Positions 24,801 through 26,781 of a stretch of 26,781 nucleotides of DNA are shown one piece after another (the first letter of the stretch is position 1; every line of letters begins with the position of its first letter). Source of the stretch: Apostichopus parvimensis (lineage: Eukaryota; Echinodermata; Holothuroidea; Aspidochirotida; Stichopodidae). The translations under genes were made by a program, and so were the position numbers. Below the pieces are notes generated by a model. That model was not told the DNA's origin and did no database searches. It saw nothing but the letters and a program-made list of their open reading frames with translations. The DNA lies in the NCBI GenBank assembly GCA_000934455.1, contig KN890294.1:1-26781 (forward strand), in the 5' to 3' direction.

Positions 24801-26162
24801 GGGTTTGTTGCAAAAATTATTTCTTCATTCTGTGGAAAATGATGAACATACTCAATTTAATTGGTTTAATAATTTCACGGTACATTTCTTCAAAACATAA
24901 AAATTTCATATTTTTTTATAATATAAACATGGGTCATGATTTGGTTTCAATTAATAATACAGAAAATTGACAGCAAGCAGTCAACTTTTGACACGGTATC
25001 ATCCCTTTAAAAGTGACAAAATTCCTTGTTTTACAAGACAATTGCTGTTATTAGTGTTTTTATCATATGAGCCAATGTCCAATCAACCTCTGTGAACATC
25101 AGAATTACAAACATCTTCAATTTTGGAGCAAATCTCCGCCACAAACTTTTCTTTAGCAGTAAAATCTTCTGCGACCGGAGGAAATTGTCTGTAATGTTGA
25201 GAGTGATTATACTTTATCAGACATAATCTTAGCGCTTGTTTGGACCAAGAAGGAATTCTTTGCTTGGCTGCCTCTAAAATGAACTCGTTCAGCTACGACA
25301 AATCTGGCGCAATTTCAGAGCCGATTCCCGTGGGATGCCCAGTACGTAACCGATTGCTGAGATGACGTCTGTCTCGTTGGCATAACACAACCCACAATTA
25401 CTCACAGAAGACTGACAAGCTGTAGACACCAGATATGAAGATTTCACACTGCAGTCTTTGTACATGCTCAATTCCTAATTAGAAATATTCCTAGCTCTCT
25501 CATACGTGTAAGAAGCACATTAAACGCCGCAGACAAATTGCATCATACGTACTATATGATGCGAGGGATCAAAACTAGGCTATGCGCAGCAGACAGGGTA
25601 CCATATGATTAAAATATAGTAAAACAACCAGGGCAACTGAATCATACGTAGGACATATCTTGACAACATTAGTAGTAGGGTATCCATGACAACTTACAAA
25701 TGAAATAGAATACTATATGGCAACATTTTGTTTAAATTTCAACATGAAATATCTTATGAAGGAAAGAAACGTGAATCATGTTAAATTTAAACTAACTTCA
25801 GCATCAATCAGAATCTTTGGCTCCTTGTTGTCAAACAAAATCTTCCATTCATATGATATTCATAGAATATGATATTCAAAATCTTCCATTCATAAGCGCT
25901 GTGATGTTTTGTAGAGCGCTCTATCAAATACATAGTAATAATAATAATAATAGAGAATGAAGATTCAAACTTAATGTAACCCCCCCAAAAAATAGTACGG
26001 TCGATTTAATGAAAAGTTAATATTATAGAATAAATCACATCAAAATTAATAAAGGAAAAAGACTAAGATATCAAAATATAAAGCATTCAGAGCATGCCAA
26101 GGAATACTTACTTTGCAGAAGCAGAGAGGAATAAACTTTAGCAGAGCCGGAATCATCAAGAT
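511..26162 (-). CDS. MYRIP-like: Slac2-type Rab effector (melanophilin/MyRIP-like), 3' part of a split gene, ten exons
   Basis: Join, in order of translation: 26162-26112, 22440-22369, 20233-20136, 15514-13616, 12482-12339, 9235-9158, 8241-7681, 5043-4882, 1484-1352, 827-511. Every junction is AG/GT and all phases agree, giving 3515 nt, about 1170 residues and a TAA stop. The C-terminal coiled coil contains LEDKLALTVAQVSQNDVE followed by VSSVENEIAGLESSGAGKV, which matches the pattern I know from melanophilin and MyRIP C-termini; NTLPFRV resembles their following NLPIF..PR segment. The first exon has GSAKVYSSLL, like the end of the SHD2 Rab-binding helix. Known vertebrate members bind Rab27 through an SHD1/zinc-finger/SHD2 module, then myosin V/VIIa, actin and, for MyRIP, PKA and exocyst. 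The N-terminal module lies outside the window. Melanophilin and MyRIP are paralogues, so this may be their undivided invertebrate homologue. The family call rests on remembered motifs, not an alignment. Confidence 0.72.
828..1351 (-). other. Intron between the last two coding exons
   Basis: 524 bp, donor GTAAGC and acceptor ACACAG. AT-rich with no further coding signal or repeat that I can see. Confidence 0.7.
1352..1484 (-). CDS. MYRIP-like: Exon 9 in window: end of family coiled coil
   Basis: A 133-nt exon, acceptor CCCCATGCAG and donor GTAAGC, phase 0 in and 1 out. It encodes VSSVENEIAGLESSGAGKV, closely matching the VSDIE.RIA.L..AG..V stretch of melanophilin/MyRIP, then MSSVYSLDNTLPFRVSTATY. 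The split last codon forms Asp with the next exon. The part after LPF no longer resembles vertebrate members as I remember them. Confidence 0.82.
2087..2119 (-). CDS. MYRIP-like: Candidate 33-nt cassette micro-exon
   Basis: Acceptor TTTTTGACATTTTCAG at 2120 has a long pyrimidine tract; donor GCG/GTAGAG at 2086. The 33 nt encode KMEEGLKSPKA in phase 0, and both neighbouring exons also meet in phase 0, so inclusion keeps the frame. It would add 11 residues between NDVE and VSSVENE, i.e. within the coiled coil (11 residues fits a hendecad). Supported by splice signals only; could be chance. Confidence 0.3.
3352..4286. repeat. AT-rich minisatellite, unit about 38 bp, with higher-order duplication
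   Basis: Roughly two dozen diverged units built on TTAATATATTATACGTACAT followed by ATACTATTTATAATAAGG. A variant class (CAGTTCTATTTATAACATAG with TTTCATATATTATATG) occurs in two blocks, and about 190 bp at 3625-3815 recurs at 4024-4210 with a constant offset of 399 bp. TACGTA and GTAC palindromes recur in nearly every unit. Confidence 0.95.
4882..5043 (-). CDS. MYRIP-like: Exon 8 in window: main family coiled coil
   Basis: A 162-nt phase 0/0 exon, acceptor CCTATTAACAG and donor GTAGAG at 4881. It encodes VYLSAGKVYTLEERLLQLEQ, then EVETIDDNIAEEILAA and LEDKLALTVAQVSQNDVE. The LEDK..T..QV.Q pattern is one of the two strongest links to the melanophilin/MyRIP C-terminal domain. Reading through the donor gives an in-frame stop 18 codons later (VERVECSVSR...), so intron retention would truncate the protein there. 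Confidence 0.87.
5044..7680 (-). other. Intron, no gene seen
   Basis: 2637 bp. It holds several open frames of 70-76 codons (5809-6024 plus, 6029-6259 minus, 6646-6861 plus) without recognisable domains or in-phase splice signals, and a G-run at about 7558-7573. I see no convincing feature. Confidence 0.65.
7681..8241 (-). CDS. MYRIP-like: Exon 7 in window: acidic region entering the C-terminal coiled coil
   Basis: A 561-nt, 187-codon phase 0/0 exon, acceptor TTCTTCATTAG at 8242 and donor GTAAAG at 7680. It begins VNMASAVRMITATALKVLS, a second amphipathic helix, then passes through a Ser/Pro/Asp-rich stretch, the compact-looking MIFRVTSGKDSPPTATLLF, and acidic DDDESEKEE. It ends LYNQVTELEEK, the start of the last coiled coil. 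The Met at codon 3 has a good Kozak context (AACATGG), so this could also serve as an internal start for a short isoform, but nothing in the window proves it. Confidence 0.87.
8242..9157 (-). other. Intron with G-quadruplex-type tract
   Basis: 916 bp. Contains the G-rich plus-strand tract 8386-8409, a short TAAA microsatellite near 8591-8606, and AT-dinucleotide-rich patches at about 8926-8965 and 9097-9130. No additional coding exon fits the phase. Confidence 0.65.
8386..8409 (+). other. G-quadruplex-capable tract
   Basis: Reads GTGGGGTGGGGGTGGAGGGG followed by further G residues, satisfying a four-run G4 pattern with one- to four-base loops. In the minus-strand transcript it is a C-rich pyrimidine tract just upstream of a CTCAACAG acceptor-like site. 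Confidence 0.6.
9158..9235 (-). CDS. MYRIP-like: Exon 6 in window: 26-codon linker
   Basis: A 78-nt phase 0/0 exon, acceptor TTTGTTTTTCAG and donor GTGTGT. It encodes SLVSEDVECLHRDLVHFP and then AEVTSPSE. It has no recognisable domain. Its support is the open frame, good acceptor, acceptable donor and phase fit; as a symmetric exon it could be a skipped cassette. Confidence 0.65.
9236..12338 (-). other. Intron with SINE copy and G/C-run tracts
   Basis: 3103 bp. Contains a G-run tract at about 10639-10660 (plus strand, G4-capable), a C-run at about 10913-10924, a CCT/ACC-rich stretch at 10978-11030 and the truncated SINE copy 11281-11463. The 102-codon open frame at 9711-10019 (plus) has no recognisable domain. 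Confidence 0.65.
11281..11463 (-). mobile_element. 5'-truncated copy of SINE family B
   Basis: On the minus strand this begins GTTTGAGTCGCTCCAAGATT and matches 24215-24400 over its full length, including ATGTATGTCGTCCAGTTACA, AGAGTTGTTGACAATT, the hairpin core and GCTTGCAGGAGGAT at the 3' end. It starts inside the B box, so the tRNA-like 5' half is missing. It lacks the long CATA tail of the other copy. Confidence 0.88.
12339..12482 (-). CDS. MYRIP-like: Exon 5 in window: coiled-coil start and Pro/Ser linker
   Basis: A 144-nt phase 0/0 exon, acceptor CACTCACAG and donor GTGAGT. It encodes LSEIQNHIDKLEQVLNSLER, a heptad-type helix, then KVAGEGSSMSSFESDEIY and TPPPSPNTAS. The helix continues the one ending the previous exon. 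A second possible donor inside the exon (AAAG/GTAGCA, just after the helix, also phase 0) would drop the Ser/Pro linker, so alternative 5' splice-site use is possible. TPPPSP is a likely proline-directed kinase site. Confidence 0.82.
12483..13615 (-). other. Intron with diverged tandem array
   Basis: 1133 bp. Its left third is the tandem array 12598-12950; the rest is AT-rich without coding signal. Confidence 0.65.
12598..12950. repeat. Diverged tandem array, unit about 45 bp
   Basis: Repeats of a core like TACTAAATATATAG, then CTTGTCATAT and GAATACTCT, recurring about seven times with variable spacing and decay at both ends. Clearest between 12670 and 12900. Confidence 0.75.
13616..15514 (-). 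CDS. MYRIP-like: Exon 4 in window: giant 633-codon disordered region with amphipathic helix
   Basis: A 1899-nt exon, acceptor TTTCTTACAG at 15515 and donor GTAAGC at 13615, phase 0 both sides. The sequence is largely low-complexity: Ser/Thr/Glu/Lys-rich, with a poly-Ser run near residue 40 and many SP or TP sites. At exon residues about 176-197 there is an amphipathic helix, MEAFAAGVFRDII, fitting the PKA regulatory-subunit binding pattern. Next come an acidic patch (SSDEDDFDDDIDQEE), FEEFMKQIQ, a Lys-rich stretch, and RFIRYDSLPLVVEVYEAD. PKA-type sites are visible, for example RRRSAD near 14150. The last 40 residues turn helical (KQEEVLKSAEEVLSSASQ) and lead into the coiled coil. Base composition is clearly less AT-rich than the flanking introns. 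The ATG at 15532 lies in the intron and is not a start. Confidence 0.9.
15515..20135 (-). other. Largest intron, mostly featureless AT-rich sequence
   Basis: 4621 bp. The only clear structure is the GTAC array 19351-19530. Minor items: perfect palindrome GCCACTAGTGGC at 15889-15900; G-rich tract at about 16677-16720; T8/A9 run near 18162-18179. Sites resembling donors near 16471 and 17428 have no open frame behind them. Confidence 0.65.
19351..19530. repeat. GTAC-rich palindromic simple repeat
   Basis: Built from ACAAAGTACATGT and ACAACAAAGTGT type units, with TGTACA, ACATGT and GTAC palindromes every few bases. The central part has four 12-bp units of CAAAGTGTACAA type. Because it is periodic and lacks stop triplets, several frames stay open on both strands; these are not genes. 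Confidence 0.92.
20136..20233 (-). CDS. MYRIP-like: Exon 3 in window: acidic linker
   Basis: A 98-nt exon, acceptor GTTTTATAG and donor GTAAGA. It enters in phase 1 and leaves in phase 0. It encodes RSGKDYFDLLGEDRADGG and then an acidic stretch ending DGDDTDSD. DYFDLLGE has a hydrophobic core in acidic surroundings, a common form for a short docking motif. The last Asp joins directly to LYARRCHARLHPK of the giant exon. Function of the segment is not known to me. Confidence 0.75.
21041..21130 (+). mobile_element. 5'-truncated copy of SINE family A
   Basis: Begins TCCCGGTGGAGGCTGGAAAT at the B-box end and aligns with 21428-21505, sharing TTGGATTTTC, AACTC, and CAATTTCAAAT, then a TA-repeat tail. 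The tRNA-like 5' part is absent. It is flanked by TATATA on both sides. Confidence 0.78.
21378..21505 (+). mobile_element. tRNA-derived SINE, family A
   Basis: tRNA-like head with A box TGGTTGGTTAGGG (about 21386-21398) and B box GGTTTGAATCCCGG (about 21425-21438), followed by a tRNA-unrelated segment TTTTGGATTTTCTAACTC and a TA-rich tail. The A/B spacing suits RNA polymerase III promoters. The degenerate anticodon arm (CCGCATATAAAGCGAGAGG) argues for a SINE rather than a working tRNA gene. Confidence 0.82.
21712..21746 (+). mobile_element. Possible Penelope-like element 3' motif
   Basis: GAAGAAGATCCTGCTAGGAT followed by CGAAAC forms a GATCCT/AGGATC stem flanked by TGAAGA and GAAAC. This resembles the hammerhead-type core seen near the ends of many Penelope-like retroelements, but the first core base and one spacing differ from the active consensus. 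No reverse-transcriptase reading frame is present beside it. Confidence 0.3.
22369..22440 (-). CDS. MYRIP-like: Exon 2 in window: linker after the Rab-binding domain
   Basis: A 72-nt exon, acceptor TTATTTTTCAG and donor GTAAGA, phase 1 in and phase 1 out. It reads PDWLKNYKPPSESIGVQFP and then an acidic DDDV. Joined to the previous exon the split codon becomes Asn; joined to the next it becomes Asp. The Trp/Tyr/Pro-rich start followed by an acidic patch looks like a short linear binding motif rather than a folded domain. I do not recognise a specific partner. Confidence 0.75.
23315..23353 (+). CDS. Candidate first coding exon of a plus-strand transcript
   Basis: ATG in good context (ATACCATGG) opens MDYNEGLMPQQYS and runs straight into a strong donor, AGT/GTAAGT at 23354. 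An inverted CCAAT box (GATTGGTCAA) lies about 65 bp upstream. No matching downstream exon was found on the plus strand in the window. Speculative. Confidence 0.15.
24158..24430 (+). mobile_element. Full-length tRNA-derived SINE, family B
   Basis: Head GAGTGTTAGCTCAGTGGTTA contains an A box (TTAGCTCAGTGG) and GGTCGAGTCAC a B box (about 24214-24224). The body carries three consecutive stem-loops: CTGACTTCGGTCAG (24311-24324, UUCG loop), TGGCTTTGATAAGCCA (24329-24344) and TCCTGCTTGCAGGA (24365-24378). It ends in a CATA/CACA repeat tail. A second copy lies at 11281-11463. Confidence 0.9.
25083..25476 (-). pseudogene. Frame-broken coding-looking segment, unidentified
   Basis: Two minus-strand open frames abut. 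The upstream one (25476-25289) reads ELSMYKDCSVKSSYLVS, then NCGLCYANETDVISAIGYVL and GIPRESALKLRQICR. The downstream one (25292-25083) begins LNEFILEAAKQRIPSWSKQA, passes QFPPVAEDFTAKEKFVAEIC and ends VHRG and a stop. They meet at 25289-25295 in different frames. Composition is visibly less AT-rich than the surrounding intron, and an acceptor-like TATTTCTAATTAG sits just before the first frame. It could be a decayed retrogene, a fragment of a mobile element, an exon of another transcript, or an assembly indel in a live gene. I do not recognise the protein. Confidence 0.4.
25837..25953. repeat. Short duplication, palindrome and AAT repeat, possible SINE/LINE tail
   Basis: AAAATCTTCCATTCATA occurs at 25837-25853 and 25878-25894. 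It is followed by the palindrome TAGAGCGCTCTA (25912-25923) and an AAT microsatellite (25935-25953). A GAGCGCT-type end plus AAT repeat is a common form of retroelement 3' tail, so this may be an old truncated insertion. Confidence 0.4.
26112..26162 (-). CDS. MYRIP-like: Exon 1 in window: end of SHD2-like Rab-binding helix
   Basis: A 51-nt exon with acceptor CACTGCAG at 26163 and donor GTAAGT at 26111, phase 1 on both sides. It encodes LDDSGSAKVYSSLLLQ. The GSAKV..SLL segment corresponds to the FGSAKV..LY stretch that ends the second Rab-binding helix in melanophilin and MyRIP. In those proteins a WFY motif lies about 14 residues before GSAKV; here it would have to be in the preceding exon, beyond the right edge. 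The exon is short, so its support is mainly the clean splice signals, the phase fit to the next exon and this motif. Confidence 0.62.
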
Positions 26163-26781
26163 CTGCAGTGCAACAAAGGAGTTTTGACATACAGTAGGAT
26201 AGAGTAGTAATAAACAACAGGCAATTACAATGCAACAGAATAGCAGAGATGCACAGGATCAAAATATTAGTGTACAAAGTAGCACAGTAACAAATGAAAC
26301 AATCAAGTTCAAAGTTTTGGACATAAAGGATAATTATGTTTGGCAAAACTGATATGTCTGTCAGTCCATGGAACAAATTCAGTGCTTTTTACAGTAGTTT
26401 AATTATTCTGGTTTTTAAAACGTTCAGCTTCAAAATGCTAAATTTCTGGAAGGCTCTTTTAAGGCTAACTATGATGATAATCAGCTTCTTAGTACATTTC
26501 TAAATGCTGATATTAGTTCATTATATTGTAAATTCAAATGACTCTGAAACTAAAATATGTTTTTATAACTTCAGATTAACAACAGAGGATCATCCACCTT
26601 GGATGATATTCAAAACCATTTGTAATTGCAAAAGTTGTAATGTTTGTTATTTTGGAGACATAAAAATGTGTCTCTACTGACTTTGTTGGTTCACCTGAGA
26701 TAATCCCTGATTTATTGATCTGTGTGTTAATCTGTTAGATGAAGTAGTCCCAGCAACTTTTAAGATACATGTGTCTCTACT
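26163..26781 (-). other. Intron upstream of the first exon in window, running off the right edge
   Basis: AT-rich. One small splice-flanked stretch (26695-26731) was considered and not accepted. Nothing else recognisable. Confidence 0.6.

Larger units (their letters stand above)
22441..26111 (-). other. First intron in window, with SINE B, broken ORF and repeat tail
   Basis: 3671 bp. Contains a plus-strand candidate first exon at 23315-23353, the SINE B copy 24158-24430, a G-run near 24794, the frame-broken segment 25083-25476 and the short repeat patch 25837-25953. Confidence 0.65.

Noticed and set aside
26695-26731. Minus-strand stretch INTQINKSGIIS between an acceptor-like CTAACAG and donor-like GTGAAC, in phase with the next exon
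   Set aside because: It lacks the WFY motif expected about 14 residues before GSAKV, the donor is weak, and a phase match has a one-in-three chance.

Overview
This is a eukaryotic, animal-type genomic window. It is AT-rich and dominated by introns, with one split gene on the minus strand whose exons follow the GT-AG rule, several tandem-repeat arrays and tRNA-derived SINEs. I see no prokaryotic organisation. The family of the gene and the SINE content suggest a non-vertebrate metazoan, perhaps a marine invertebrate deuterostome such as an echinoderm. That guess is an inference, and no single base pattern proves the taxon.

The main finding is the 3' part of one gene running right to left across almost the whole window. 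Ten exons (26162 down to 511) join with perfect phase continuity into 3515 coding nt, about 1170 residues plus a stop. The fragment reads as a Slac2-type Rab27/myosin effector of the melanophilin/MyRIP family. The first exon carries a GSAKV stretch like the end of the Rab-binding SHD2 helix. A 633-residue Ser/acid-rich disordered exon follows, holding one strong amphipathic helix. The last five exons before the tail build the C-terminal coiled coil, with LEDK, QVSQ, EVSS and VENEIAGL motifs typical of melanophilin/MyRIP. The 5' exons (SHD1, FYVE-like zinc finger, most of SHD2) and the promoter must lie to the right of the window.

Layout, left to right: 1-138 is a 38-bp minisatellite; 511-827 is the last coding exon; 1352-1484, 4882-5043, 7681-8241, 9158-9235 and 12339-12482 are coiled-coil and linker exons; 13616-15514 is the giant exon; 20136-20233, 22369-22440 and 26112-26162 are small exons after the Rab-binding region. 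The introns hold an AT-rich minisatellite (3352-4286), a diverged ~45-bp array (12598-12950), a GTAC palindromic array (19351-19530), two SINE families with two copies each (21378 and 21041; 24158 and 11281), a possible Penelope-like 3' motif (21712) and a frame-broken coding-looking segment on the minus strand (25083-25476).

The gene product probably links a Rab GTPase on secretory or pigment-type organelles to myosin and actin. A predicted PKA-anchoring helix fits the known AKAP role of vertebrate MyRIP. I found no clear new genetic system. The best leads are that helix, an unrecognised acidic C-terminal tail, a 33-nt candidate micro-exon, the hairpin-rich SINE core and the frame-broken segment.
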